Source of the DNA: Saccharicrinis aurantiacus
Lineage (GTDB): Bacteria > Bacteroidota > Bacteroidia > Bacteroidales > Marinilabiliaceae
Direction of reading: 5' to 3'
DNA length: 64,000 nt
NCBI RefSeq assembly: GCF_001660705.2
Contig: NZ_LYBV02000034.1
Location: 1-64,000 of the forward strand
Shown: positions 1 through 7,887 of the stretch, in pieces
How the letters are laid out: the number at the start of each line of letters is the position of its first letter
Position numbering within the stretch: the first letter of the stretch is position 1
Program-made: the position numbers and the translations under genes
The notes under the pieces: model-generated
What the model saw: the letters and a program-made list of their open reading frames with translations, nothing else
The model's database searches: none
What the model was told of the DNA's origin: nothing

Positions 1-84
1 GCCATAATTGACTATCGTTAAATAGTTTCAATCACTTTCAAGATGTCGTTTTTGCTACTCTCAGCTCTTCATTAAAAGCGGCTG

Positions 85-117
85 CAAAGATAACTGATTT
101 AATTTCTTAATTCCAAA
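85..117 (-). promoter_or_regulatory. Leftward promoter, proximal copy of a tandem pair
   Basis: On the minus strand a TATCTTTG box (85-92) matches the Bacteroidota -7 consensus TAnnTTTG. A TTTG -33 box lies at 114-117, 21 nt away. It is followed by GCAGCCGCTTTT and reads out of the left end of the window. The same layout recurs at 241-272, including the flank ATTCCAAATA on the plus strand. Tandem promoters with a GC-rich discriminator are typical of stable-RNA operons, so an rRNA operon may lie to the left; that is inference. Positions 1-84 would be its leader. Confidence 0.55.
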
Positions 118-240
118 TATTTCTGGAAATAATTTTAAATCTTTTTTGACACCTAAAAACCGCTTATATAAAGGGTTTTTAATCCATTTTTTGTTTCTCA
201 AAATGTCCGTTGTAATCCTGCCTTGCGTTCAAAGCGGCTG

Positions 241-272
241 CAAAAGTGAGGAGTTTTTTTCATAATTCCAAA
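241..272 (-). promoter_or_regulatory. Leftward promoter, distal copy of a tandem pair
   Basis: The minus strand shows CACTTTTG at 241-248, one mismatch from TAnnTTTG, and TTTG at 269-272, 20 nt upstream. The start region again reads GCAGCCGCTTT, as in the copy at 85-117. The two copies share the box spacing and both flanks, but the sequence between them differs, so they look like duplicated promoters for one leftward transcript. No gene was seen in 1-534 on either strand. Confidence 0.45.
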
Positions 273-474
273 TACTACTTCAACGTTTTTTTAGGCAAGA
301 ATACGAAGATAATAACTAAAGAATAGTTTATCAATGTTTTAAGTCGAAAAAGTTTTTTCTCTTTTTTTGAACCTCAGAAAAAACGACGCTTATATAGTAT
401 AGAGAATGGTATTCTATACTAAATAAGAACTAGGTTGTGTCTTACTCGGTATAATTTCAGATTTAACTCATATC

Positions 475-518
475 AAACACAGATCAAACTCACGTTAACG
501 TGAGTTTGATCTGTGTTT
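475..518. repeat. Perfect 44-bp palindrome with no spacer
   Basis: Positions 475-496 and 497-518 are exact reverse complements, meeting at the centre CACGTTAACGTG. Beyond one mismatch (474/519) the symmetry continues for five more pairs, to 469 and 524. There is no loop and no adjacent T tract, so it is not a standard intrinsic terminator. It lies between the leftward tandem promoters and the candidate RNA at 606-730. It could be a large operator, a cruciform site or a remnant of a mobile element end; the sequence does not decide. Confidence 0.8.
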
Positions 519-605
519 AATATGGCTTTTATTTGTGTTTTTACCAAAGCCGACTCCTCGTAGTATACTTTGTGGTTTTTACAGAACGTATACGAAGAGA
601 TGCGT

Positions 606-730
606 TAATGATTGGAGCGGCATCCTTTGTGAGCCCGTTATGGCGAAGCAAAGATATAGCGGAAAGCATGACCCGAGAAAAGGGATTTGTGCTGATAATA
701 GAATAGTATTAGGAGGGGAACGCCCAATGT
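606..730 (+). ncRNA. Candidate structured RNA (Flavo-1-like, unverified)
   Basis: The core AGCGGAAAGCATGACCCG and the opening TTGGAGCGGCATCCTTTG resemble a non-coding element that I recall as widely dispersed in Bacteroidota genomes, perhaps the Rfam Flavo-1 class. Visible pairing: ATCCTTTG (622-629) with CAAAGAT (649-655), enclosing GCC (633-635) with GGC (642-644). CCC/GGG pairs are also possible in the 3' half. A 65-codon reading frame across this stretch (535-732) looks incidental. The family name comes from memory and needs a covariance-model search. Confidence 0.35.
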
Positions 731-782
731 AAAAACAAAAAAGCTCGTAATCAGTTAATTAGTATATGTTTTATTTATTAAT

Positions 783-1796
783 ATGAGGTTACTACTTATT
801 ATTACGGCTCTTTTTATATTTATACATGTATCTGCACAAGAAAACAAAGTTAAAATAGACAGCTCTTACATAAGGAAGTACAACGATAAGTTTATTTTAA
901 AAGTTGGGATTAAAAATGCAGGTGAATCATTTGGTGTGCGAGGCAATAGCGTTAATTATGATTTAAAACCGAATACCGAATTAAAAACAAAGGTTTGGTT
1001 TAACTACAGGTTTATCGCCTTCTCACTTGGGTTTGCACCAAATTATTTAGGTGGAAATAATGATGATGATAGAAAAGGTAAGTCTGAGCTTAAGTCGATA
1101 GGCCTGAACTTAATATTTCCGCATTGGGTGCAGCATTTTGGCTATTCAAAAACTAAGGGGTACTATATAAGTAACACAAGTGATATTATTGAAGACTGGG
1201 ACAAGTATAAAGGTGCATACATACAGTTTCCGGAATTGCTTGTGGAGAACTTCTCGGGATATACGGCTTATAAGTTTAATAAAAACTACTCTGTTAAGGC
1301 AGTTAGCGACCAAACGGAACACCAAATAAAGAGCTGCGGAAGTTTGATGGCCTTTTTACTTTATAGATATTACTCTATTGACAATAAAGCCACCATTACA
1401 GCATCGAATAGCACTCAAAAGTCACAGAACTTTGAAACCACCGCCCAACTTGGATATTTTTACACTTATGTGTGGCATCGTAATTTTTATATCTCGGCTG
1501 GAGCTGCCGCAGGATTGGGTTTTATCAATAGTCAACTTTTAACTAGAACTATTGAGGAAGAAATTAATTCTCATAATTTAGACCCATTGGCTCGGCTTGA
1601 AGCTCAGTGTGCCATGGGGTATAATAGTAATCGCTTTTTTGGAGGTATACAAATAACAGGTAGCATACAAAAGCACCCTCAAGGTAAAAGTACTGCTTCG
1701 ATAGAAGACAACTCACTTGATTTGCAGGTGTTTTTGGGTTATAGATTTGGCATGATTAAGGGTATTAATCATCTGTTTGATAAGTATGGACTATAA
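783..1796 (+). CDS. DUF4421 family protein, probable outer-membrane barrel
   Basis: The protein has 337 residues, with an N-terminal signal peptide (about residues 1-18, ending VSAQ). After it comes the DSSYIRKYNDKFILKVG segment typical of the Bacteroidota DUF4421 family. The remainder alternates short aromatic-rich stretches that fit beta strands (for example YFYTYVWHRNFYISAGAAAG) and ends in a strand-like LGYRFGMIKGI. The family is thought to form a small outer-membrane barrel, but its function is unknown. It stands alone: it is divergent from the leftward promoters and convergent with the nif cluster. The ATG at 783 directly precedes the signal peptide. Confidence 0.75.
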   Translation: MRLLLIITALFIFIHVSAQENKVKIDSSYIRKYNDKFILKVGIKNAGESFGVRGNSVNYDLKPNTELKTKVWFNYRFIAFSLGFAPNYLGGNNDDDRKGKSELKSIGLNLIFPHWVQHFGYSKTKGYYISNTSDIIEDWDKYKGAYIQFPELLVENFSGYTAYKFNKNYSVKAVSDQTEHQIKSCGSLMAFLLYRYYSIDNKATITASNSTQKSQNFETTAQLGYFYTYVWHRNFYISAGAAAGLGFINSQLLTRTIEEEINSHNLDPLARLEAQCAMGYNSNRFFGGIQITGSIQKHPQGKSTASIEDNSLDLQVFLGYRFGMIKGINHLFDKYGL

Positions 1797-1931
1797 TACA
1801 GCCCCTACTGAATAGTATAAGAAAAAGTCTGCACACCTGTTGTCGCCACCCCTGCGACGTAGTACACAAGAATACAGACTTTCTCGGAGGGTTTGGCAAA
1901 TTGCAATTTTGCAGATAGCAATTTACCTTGC

Positions 1932-1961
1932 GTAACCTTATCATTAATTGCCAAAGGTTAC
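1932..1961. terminator. Hairpin between DUF4421 gene and end of nif cluster
   Basis: GTAACCTT (1932-1939) pairs with AAGGTTAC (1954-1961) around a 14-nt loop, followed on the plus strand by TTAATTTTT. It could terminate the DUF4421 transcript from the left, the nif-cluster transcript from the right, or both. A second long-range pair lies just upstream: AAAGTCTG near 1824 and CAGACTTT near 1874. Confidence 0.45.
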
Positions 1962-1971
1962 TTAATTTTTA

Positions 1972-2346
1972 TTAGGCTGATACTGCTACTTTTATTTGAG
2001 TATCGGTCCATTGTTTTACTTCGCGCAGAGCATCTACCAACTTAGCTACCTCATCGGCAGTAGGTATTAAGGCATTACACCCACATCCTTGATCGAGAAT
2101 TTTAACCTGATCGCGCACTTTAGGTGGAATTATGCGATTAAAGCACAATGCTTTTAACATTTCACTAAGGCCATGGCCATATAGCGGAATATTGTTCTTT
2201 GTTAGCACACTACTTAATAAGTATTCGGCAGATAATACCGCTACATTTGCTGTTAAAGCCTCACCAAAGCGGTTACTCTCAACAAGGGATATTGTATTGT
2301 GATAATAATCAAATCCCACATCATATATTTCTCTATATGTTTCCAT
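1972..2346 (-). CDS. HEPN-like small helical protein at the end of the nif cluster
   Basis: The protein has 124 residues, is predicted all-helical, and has no signal peptide or membrane segment. The stretch EALTANVAVLSAEYLLSSVL followed by GHGLSEMLKAL resembles HEPN-fold proteins (paired helices, then an H-x-L element). The R-x4-6-H nuclease motif of HEPN toxins is not evident. Two adjacent cysteines (GCGC) lie near residue 88. It starts 77 nt downstream of nifV with no terminator between them, so it is probably cotranscribed. It might be a nitrogenase accessory or nucleotide-binding protein, but I do not recognise a named nif gene. The function is unknown. Confidence 0.6.
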   Translation of the reverse strand: METYREIYDVGFDYYHNTISLVESNRFGEALTANVAVLSAEYLLSSVLTKNNIPLYGHGLSEMLKALCFNRIIPPKVRDQVKILDQGCGCNALIPTADEVAKLVDALREVKQWTDTQIKVAVSA

Positions 2347-2423
2347 TTTGTATGTTTATTTTATACTCAATAGACATAACCAAGAGAATTTCTCACGCTC
2401 AGGTAAATCCATTGACCATGTTA

Positions 2424-3530
2424 TTATAGTTTGAGAATTAAATCGCGTAATTCAGTTTGATTAATACCAGCCTTCTTCTCGCTTGCCAAACGTTTTACCT
2501 CTGGTAAAATTTCTTTACCCCGTTCGGGTGATACATTAATACCCATCTGCTCTAGCATATTGACTACAGATGCTACGCCAGAATGCTTTCCTATAACAAA
2601 CTCGGAAGTTTTGCCCACTTCACTAGGATGGAAGGCATGGTAGGTCATTGTATTTTTTAAAAGCGAACGACAATGAATCCCTGACTCATGACTGGTTACC
2701 AACTCGCCCGTTACTGGTTTGGTTTTACTTACATATCTTTTTGAGACATGCTCAACATACTTACAAATATCTTGCAATTGAGCAAGGTTGATGCCCATAT
2801 CTTTATTTAAAGAGAACTTTGAAGCTGCGGCCACCTCTTCGAGCGGTGCATTACCAGCGCGCTCTCCCAATCCGTTTATTGTAACATCAACAGATTGAAT
2901 ACCTGCCTGAAGCGCAGCAATAGTATTAGCCGTAGCCATGCCTAAATCATTATGTGCATGAAATTCGAAATCTACATCGGGAAATAATTGAGTGGTTTCG
3001 TTAACCATCTCCCCCACCGAATAAGGATTCATAATACCTACTGTATCTGCTAAACGCACCCTCTTTACTCCGTAATGTGCAGCATTAGAAATATACTGAT
3101 GCAAAAATTGTGTATTGGCTCTTGATGCATCTTGCGCACCTATACCTACAAATTCAAAATGATTAGAGGCCAATCCGATCATGGTTTTCATTTGCTTGAG
3201 CACCCAATCATAGTTTTTACCAAGAGCTGCTAATTGCAAATCGCTCACCGGAAAAGAAATACTAATACGCTTAACACCTGTGCGCTTGGCGGCCATAATA
3301 TCGCCAACTGTAGCTCTTGACCAACAAAGGGCATCGAATTTAAAGCCCTGGTTAAGTATTGTCTTTATATCTTTTTCTTCTTGGCGCGAGATGGATGGAG
3401 TACCTACCTCCGCCTCTACAATACCAATTTCATCTAACATTTGAGCTATTCTAATTTTCTCTTCTAAAGAAAAAACAACTCCTGCGGCTTGCTCGCCATC
3501 GCGTAAAGTAGTATCAATTAGATTTTGCAT
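2424..3530 (-). CDS. nifV: Homocitrate synthase NifV
   Basis: The 368-residue enzyme belongs to the DRE-TIM metallolyase family. It condenses acetyl-CoA with 2-oxoglutarate to make homocitrate, the organic ligand of the iron-molybdenum cofactor. The N-terminal motif DTTLRDGEQAAGV (residues 6-18) and the metal-binding HAHNDLGMA element are clear, as is the GERAGNAPLEEV stretch. The length suits NifV rather than 2-isopropylmalate synthase, which carries an extra C-terminal regulatory domain. Its place in the nif cluster settles the assignment. A 410-bp gap with a structured repeat separates it from the ferredoxin gene upstream. Confidence 0.93.
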   Translation of the reverse strand: MQNLIDTTLRDGEQAAGVVFSLEEKIRIAQMLDEIGIVEAEVGTPSISRQEEKDIKTILNQGFKFDALCWSRATVGDIMAAKRTGVKRISISFPVSDLQLAALGKNYDWVLKQMKTMIGLASNHFEFVGIGAQDASRANTQFLHQYISNAAHYGVKRVRLADTVGIMNPYSVGEMVNETTQLFPDVDFEFHAHNDLGMATANTIAALQAGIQSVDVTINGLGERAGNAPLEEVAAASKFSLNKDMGINLAQLQDICKYVEHVSKRYVSKTKPVTGELVTSHESGIHCRSLLKNTMTYHAFHPSEVGKTSEFVIGKHSGVASVVNMLEQMGINVSPERGKEILPEVKRLASEKKAGINQTELRDLILKL

Positions 3531-3590
3531 AGTTTTTTGTTTAGATAGATTAGCTAAAATTATATTCTAGATTATATAGCATTACATATT

Positions 3591-3801
3591 GGGCTTTCAG
3601 CCCAAACCCGACTTCATTTCTTGTCTTGAAACAAGAAACAGAAGCAAAGAAATTCAAGACTGCTTTACAAATAACTTTCTTATTTAGTTACGCTTAAGTG
3701 CGGCTGGCGGATCTTCGAGCACAGCTCTCAGCTAGCCAGTCTTACTAAAGCTTTAACTAAAACAAAAGCTCTTTGTAAAGAGGTCATTTACCGTGGTGCT
3801 T
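3591..3801 (+). repeat. Structured dispersed element, copy 1 (full length)
   Basis: This element fills much of the 410-bp gap between the ferredoxin gene and nifV. Modules in order: mini-hairpin GGGCT/AGCCC (3591-3603); hairpin with stem TTTCTTGT/ACAAGAAA (3617-3638) closed by CTTC/GAAG; its loop CTTGAA (3625-3630) is complementary to TTCAAG at 3653-3658, a pseudoknot-type pairing. A second hairpin follows, GGCTGGC (3702-3708) with GCCAGTC (3735-3741), with inner GAGC/GCTC (3717-3727). A tail similar to copy 3 runs to about 3801. The element is on the strand opposite to the genes. Nothing else was seen in 3531-3940. Confidence 0.7.
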
Positions 3802-3940
3802 AAACAACTATGGTGAAGTTAAAACCACCTGCAAATAGTAGCATTAGCTTAAGAGTATGAAATTGTTAAGTTTAAGTGCATATTATTAGGAAAACATTGA
3901 GCTAGCACTTCCCCAACAATATGCACTACCCTTAAATATG

Positions 3941-4246
3941 CTAATCTGAAATTAAATACTCTTCAACTGCGTTACCTTCTTCTAAGGCATCTAAAATTTC
4001 ATCAATTTTATCCTCAGTAATTTCGCCATACCAAAAGTTATTTGGGTGAACCACCATAATAGGTCCTTGGCTACATACATTTAAACAGGCTGTGCTTGTT
4101 ACTGCGGCATCAATACCTCTATCGTTGCACTCTTCCATGATGTATGGAATAAAATCGCCAGCTCCATTTTTGTTACAGAATCCTTTTGCATCGCCTGCAA
4201 CACGATACGAATTACAAACTAAGATGTGATACTCTGGTTTTTTCAT
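3941..4246 (-). CDS. Thioredoxin-like [2Fe-2S] ferredoxin
   Basis: The 101-residue protein matches the Clostridium pasteurianum-type thioredoxin-fold [2Fe-2S] ferredoxin along its whole length, for example HILVCNSYR, CSQGPIMVVHP and WYGEITEDKIDEIL. The four expected ligand cysteines are C11, C24, C54 and C58. The position of the fifth, non-ligand cysteine of the clostridial protein is Tyr14 here. In clostridia this ferredoxin is linked to nitrogenase, so its position between nifB and nifV suggests a redox role in nitrogen fixation or cofactor assembly (inference). It is separated from nifB by a 701-bp gap rich in repeats. Confidence 0.88.
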   Translation of the reverse strand: MKKPEYHILVCNSYRVAGDAKGFCNKNGAGDFIPYIMEECNDRGIDAAVTSTACLNVCSQGPIMVVHPNNFWYGEITEDKIDEILDALEEGNAVEEYLISD

Positions 4247-4361
4247 AATGATTGTTTAAGATTCAAGACTAAAGCATAAAATACTTTACTTGATGATGTT
4301 ATAAATTTGTTTAATTGTCTTCTTGTATTATTTATTACCAATGTTGTCCTAATTAAATTTT

Positions 4362-4430
4362 CACTCAAGCCGTGAAGGCTTCTACTTTTTTCTACAGTCA
4401 AAAAAGTAGACAAAAAGACCGTCGACTGCA
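4362..4430 (+). repeat. Structured dispersed element, copy 4 (5' module only)
   Basis: Only the first modules of the family are present. The mini-hairpin is AAGCC/GGCTT (4367-4381). The main hairpin stem is CTACTTTTTT/AAAAAAGTAG (4382-4409). Loop bases CAGTC (4395-4399) pair with downstream GACTG (4424-4428). The stem and loop sequences differ from the other copies, yet both pairings are kept. It lies in the gap between nifB and the ferredoxin gene; no gene is supported in 4247-4674. Confidence 0.55.
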
Positions 4431-4674
4431 CCCATTTCACTCAAAAAACTTTAATGGTGCTGAAACAATTAAGAATACTCAATTCTTAATCGTCCCGATA
4501 TTTTAAACTCGTACTTTTTCGTGCCTCAAAGCACTCAAACAGAAAACAATTTTTAACCGTCATTTCAATCCAGTTTTTTGGTTCACTGGCTGAGGTCGAT
4601 ACTAAACAAGGCGTGTAGCACATTATATAAATACGTTTAGGACGAGATTGATATATTACTAAACATTGAAGCAC

Positions 4675-4930
4675 TCCCTAAAGCATTTGCCTGGCCCACG
4701 CGAGTTTCACCTCATCCCCTAGAACCTTTTATGAACCCCCATGGGTTTAGAGCTGTCCCCTACATATTTTGCCTCATCACACTAAAGGTTTTTGCCATCC
4801 CCTAGGGTATTAATAGCTTCCCCGAGAGGTTTGTAATCGTCCCCGAGGTAATTGACACCACCCCCGAGCACATTGGTTAATTCCCCTAGGTATTTAACCC
4901 GTCCCCTAGAAATATGTGCAGTCCCCTAGC
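4675..4930. repeat. 13-unit phased array, 20-21 bp period, core CCCC(T/G)AG
   Basis: Core starts are at 4675, 4695, 4716, 4737, 4757, 4778, 4799, 4820, 4841, 4862, 4883, 4903 and 4923. Spacing is always 20 or 21 bp. Eight units carry the exact or near-exact core TCCCC(T/G)AG; the units at 4675, 4695, 4737, 4757 and 4778 are degenerate. The 13 bases between cores differ from unit to unit and are AT-rich. The mix of 20 and 21 bp spacing breaks any reading frame, so it is not a peptide repeat. It ends 18 bp from the nifB stop codon. In the nif transcript the core reads CTAGGGGA. About two helical turns per unit would put every core on one face of the DNA. Confidence 0.85.
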
Positions 4931-4947
4931 GGCTTTCAGCTGTTTTA

Positions 4948-6219
4948 TCAACCACAACCCGTTCCTGTTCCTGAACATGATGCCCCACATTTGAAGGCTT
5001 CTGCTTTGGTAATGGTTCTTAAATCTTCACCCTTATAAATAGCATCCATTCCTTGGTCGATAAGTCCAGACATCTCTACTACCTTAATACCCGACTTACC
5101 TAATATTTTAGATGGCTTAGGTCCTATACCTCCAACCAATATTGCTCGGCAATCACTTAAAGTATCTCCTAACTCTACCCATCTATCATCACCATTGCCT
5201 CGTGGTGGTGTTACTCTTTGGTTTACGAGCTTGTATCCGTTTGGTGTTTCTTTAAAAATATATAGTCGATCAGCTTCACCTAGATGTTGATTCACCAAAA
5301 TACCTTCGTTACTAGCCACCGCTACATATGGGCGTTCTTCCTTTTCTCCACCACCACAGCCAACAGTCATTTTTGCCGCTTCTGATAAAAGCTCCATGGC
5401 CTCAGTACTATCTTTTCCTAAAAGACCTGCTGCATCAGCCCTACAACGGCTACAGTGCGTCATTGGAGGTAAAAATGCGCCAATTTCTTTACGGATGGCT
5501 TTCATGGTTGCTGCTTCAGGCTCTGTTAAATCAGAGAAAGGCGTATCCTCAACTGGAATTAATGGAATGGTATTCATTAAATCAACACCCATTTTTGCTA
5601 AACCTTCGGCAAGCTCTGGTAAATGATCTTCGTTAATACCTGGTATTACAATGGCATTGGCTTTAACTGTTATGCCTGCTGCTTTTAGCTTTTCAATGGC
5701 TTCGAGCTGTTTGCCTAATAATATAGTGGCGCCTTCTAAACCGAAATATCCTTTTTTATCGAAACGAACCCAACGGTATACTTTTGATAATATTTCAGGA
5801 TCGAGTGCATTTATGGTAATGGTAACATGACTTACTTCTAACTCTGCAAGCTCATCAATATAAGGTCCTATTCCTAAACCATTAGATGATACACACAAAA
5901 TCATATCATCATAAGTTTTTCGAACCAATCGAAGTGTTTCCATGGTTTCATTAGGATTGGCAAATGGATCTCCAGGACCTGCAATACCAACAACTGAAAG
6001 GTTTGGCATTTTCTCTTTCAGTCCTTTTAAGTAAACCATTGATTGCTCTGGCGATAATATATTTGAAGTAACTCCTGGTCTGCTTTCGTTTACACAATCG
6101 AATTTACGGTTACAGTAGTTACAGCTAATATTACATTTAGGAGCTACCGGAAGATGAACTCTGGCATATTGTCCTTTCGCTTCTTTATTGAAACATGGGT
6201 GTTTTTTAAAATCGATCAT
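4948..6219 (-). CDS. nifB: Nitrogenase cofactor biosynthesis protein NifB
   Basis: NifB is the radical-SAM enzyme that builds the NifB-co precursor (an 8Fe core with carbide) for nitrogenase cofactor. The SAM cluster motif CNISCNYC gives C29, C33 and C36 when counted from the ATG at 6219. The C-terminal third (from about RPYVAVASNEG) is a NifX/NafY-like cofactor-binding domain, and the protein ends in a Gly/Cys-rich tail (CGASCSGTGTGCG). Nine upstream codons are open from a TTG at 6246, but they run into the AAGTATCAAG repeat and the domain starts at MIDFKKHPCF, so 6219 is preferred. No separate nifX was seen in the window. Confidence 0.95.
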   Translation of the reverse strand: MIDFKKHPCFNKEAKGQYARVHLPVAPKCNISCNYCNRKFDCVNESRPGVTSNILSPEQSMVYLKGLKEKMPNLSVVGIAGPGDPFANPNETMETLRLVRKTYDDMILCVSSNGLGIGPYIDELAELEVSHVTITINALDPEILSKVYRWVRFDKKGYFGLEGATILLGKQLEAIEKLKAAGITVKANAIVIPGINEDHLPELAEGLAKMGVDLMNTIPLIPVEDTPFSDLTEPEAATMKAIRKEIGAFLPPMTHCSRCRADAAGLLGKDSTEAMELLSEAAKMTVGCGGGEKEERPYVAVASNEGILVNQHLGEADRLYIFKETPNGYKLVNQRVTPPRGNGDDRWVELGDTLSDCRAILVGGIGPKPSKILGKSGIKVVEMSGLIDQGMDAIYKGEDLRTITKAEAFKCGASCSGTGTGCG

Positions 6220-6230
6220 AGCTCTTTGTT

Positions 6231-6465
6231 TAGTATCAAGTATCAAGTAGTAAGTATCAAGATGATTTACAACTTGTGACTTCAGTTTGATATAGCTTGA
6301 TGTTTTTTTATTAGTATCAAGTATCTGGTCTCAAGTATCAAGAAGATTTACTGCTCGAATACTTAGTTTTTCATAGCTTGATATATTCTCTCTTTCGGTA
6401 TCGTAATTAAGTATCAAGTTGATTTAGATCCTGTAAATAATCTTGTGTCTTGATACTTGATACTT
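6231..6465. repeat. AAGTATCAAG hairpin element between nifN and nifB
   Basis: The element carries repeated AGTATCAAG units on its left side (6232-6260, again at 6313-6341 and 6410-6418) and the inverted form CTTGATACTT at its right end (6449-6465). It fills the gap from 3 bp beyond the nifN stop codon to 12 bp before the nifB start codon. The signature AAGATGATTTAC near 6259 and GTAAATAATCTTGTGTCTTG near 6433 recurs in the copies at 7888-8036 and 9703-9774. Confidence 0.65.
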
Positions 6466-6467
6466 CC

Positions 6468-7880
6468 TTATATATATTTGTATCCTATTTCAGAGTGCTC
6501 TTGTTTGTATTCCATCATGGCGTTGCCAATTTTATCAAACAGCTCTTGAGCACCTTTGTAGGCAATGTGTTTTAATCGTGATCCGCCCATTCTATCGTGA
6601 ATTGGGAATCCTACTCTTATAATTGGTATTTCTAACTCACGAGCGATATAATAGCCTTTGCTGTTACCAACCAAAAAGTCGGGTTTCATATCAATACAGA
6701 GTTCGTTAATTTTTTCGTAATCTAAATCGCCCATTACCTGTATGGTTTTACCATGAGTAGGCGCACATTTTTCAATTTCGGGCTGTAGCGTTCCACTGTT
6801 TCCTCCTGATGCAGCAAGTATTACTTCTACTCCTATTTCATCCAAGAAACCCGTCATGGCAACTACTAAATCCTCTTCGCCATAGACCACTGCTTTTTTG
6901 CCAAACACGTATTTATGTCCATCGGCGTAAGCATCAATTAATCGGCCGCGTTCCATTTGGTACCTCATCGGCACTTCGTTACCACTTATCTCGCTTAGCG
7001 CCTTAAAAAGCTCATCGCTTTGCGTGATGCCTACCGGAACATTAACGGTGTATTTTTTAACTCCAAACTCTTTGGATAAATACTCGGCACCTGTTACAGC
7101 AAGGTTTTTATTTTTAAGTCGACCTACTAAATTTCCTTTATTAAGGATAGGACCAAACTCAATGGATGCTTTTGCACCTCCTAATAATTTCAAATCTTCA
7201 ACAGGAGTACCTCCATCCGGAATACGATGATAAGTATCCCACACTGGGTTATCTAAAGTCTCAGAGTAATCAGGAACCATTATATAATCAATGCCAAAAT
7301 CAGTAAGAATATCCTTTAACATCCTTAAATCTTCAGTAGATATAAAGCCAGGGAAGATGGCAACCTTCTCATTGGCTTCAACCTTGGTGGCAAATGTTTT
7401 GGTGATGGCTGCCACTGTTTCGTGAAACCCATCCATATGCGAACCCTGATAACTTGGCGTTGATGAGTATACAAACTCGGGTATACTTTTATCATCGGCA
7501 TTGGCTGCTTTGTAGTTTCGGAGTGCTTGTCCGATATCATCGCCAATGGTTTCGCTCAAACAAGTGGTACAAACCCCAACCACCTCTGGTTTATATTGAG
7601 CTATTACATTTTGAATAGCCGCGCTGAGATTGCCTTCTCCGCCGAATATAGTTGATTCCTCACTAAAATTTGAAGAGGCAATATCAACAGGCTCCTTGTA
7701 ATGACTGATTAAATATCGTCGGATGTAAGTGGCACACCCTTGTCCCCCATGAATTACAGGCACACAGCCTTTAATTCCTTTATATGCTATACTTCCGCCC
7801 AATGGCGAACACACTTTACATGCGTTACGCGTGGCTACGAAGTTTTTTCTTTCTTTTAATACTGGTATTTTGTCGGCCAT
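6468..7880 (-). CDS. nifN: Nitrogenase cofactor scaffold subunit NifN
   Basis: The 470-residue protein is homologous to NifK and partners NifE to form the scaffold on which the iron-molybdenum cofactor matures. Visible cluster-region motifs are NACKVCSPLGG (C21, C24), HGGQGCATY and TTCLSETIGDD. The order nifE-nifN and the sequence differences from NifK in this cluster support NifN. The start MADKIPVLKERKNFV is unambiguous and lies 8 bp from the repeat element upstream. Confidence 0.93.
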   Translation of the reverse strand: MADKIPVLKERKNFVATRNACKVCSPLGGSIAYKGIKGCVPVIHGGQGCATYIRRYLISHYKEPVDIASSNFSEESTIFGGEGNLSAAIQNVIAQYKPEVVGVCTTCLSETIGDDIGQALRNYKAANADDKSIPEFVYSSTPSYQGSHMDGFHETVAAITKTFATKVEANEKVAIFPGFISTEDLRMLKDILTDFGIDYIMVPDYSETLDNPVWDTYHRIPDGGTPVEDLKLLGGAKASIEFGPILNKGNLVGRLKNKNLAVTGAEYLSKEFGVKKYTVNVPVGITQSDELFKALSEISGNEVPMRYQMERGRLIDAYADGHKYVFGKKAVVYGEEDLVVAMTGFLDEIGVEVILAASGGNSGTLQPEIEKCAPTHGKTIQVMGDLDYEKINELCIDMKPDFLVGNSKGYYIARELEIPIIRVGFPIHDRMGGSRLKHIAYKGAQELFDKIGNAMMEYKQEHSEIGYKYI

Positions 7881-7887
7881 CTTTTTT

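Noticed and set aside
535-732. 65-codon plus-strand reading frame
   Set aside because: It starts at GTG, has a basic, low-information protein and coincides with the candidate structured RNA; no gene-like features.
4243-4674. Two short minus-strand reading frames between the ferredoxin gene and nifB
   Set aside because: They run through the partial structured repeat and have no recognisable domains or good starts.
4675-4930. CRISPR array
   Set aside because: The conserved unit is only 7-8 bp and the gaps 13 bp, far too short; no cas genes are present.
6220-6246. TTG start for NifB
   Set aside because: The extra nine codons are AAGTATCAAG repeat sequence; the ATG at 6219 fits the family.
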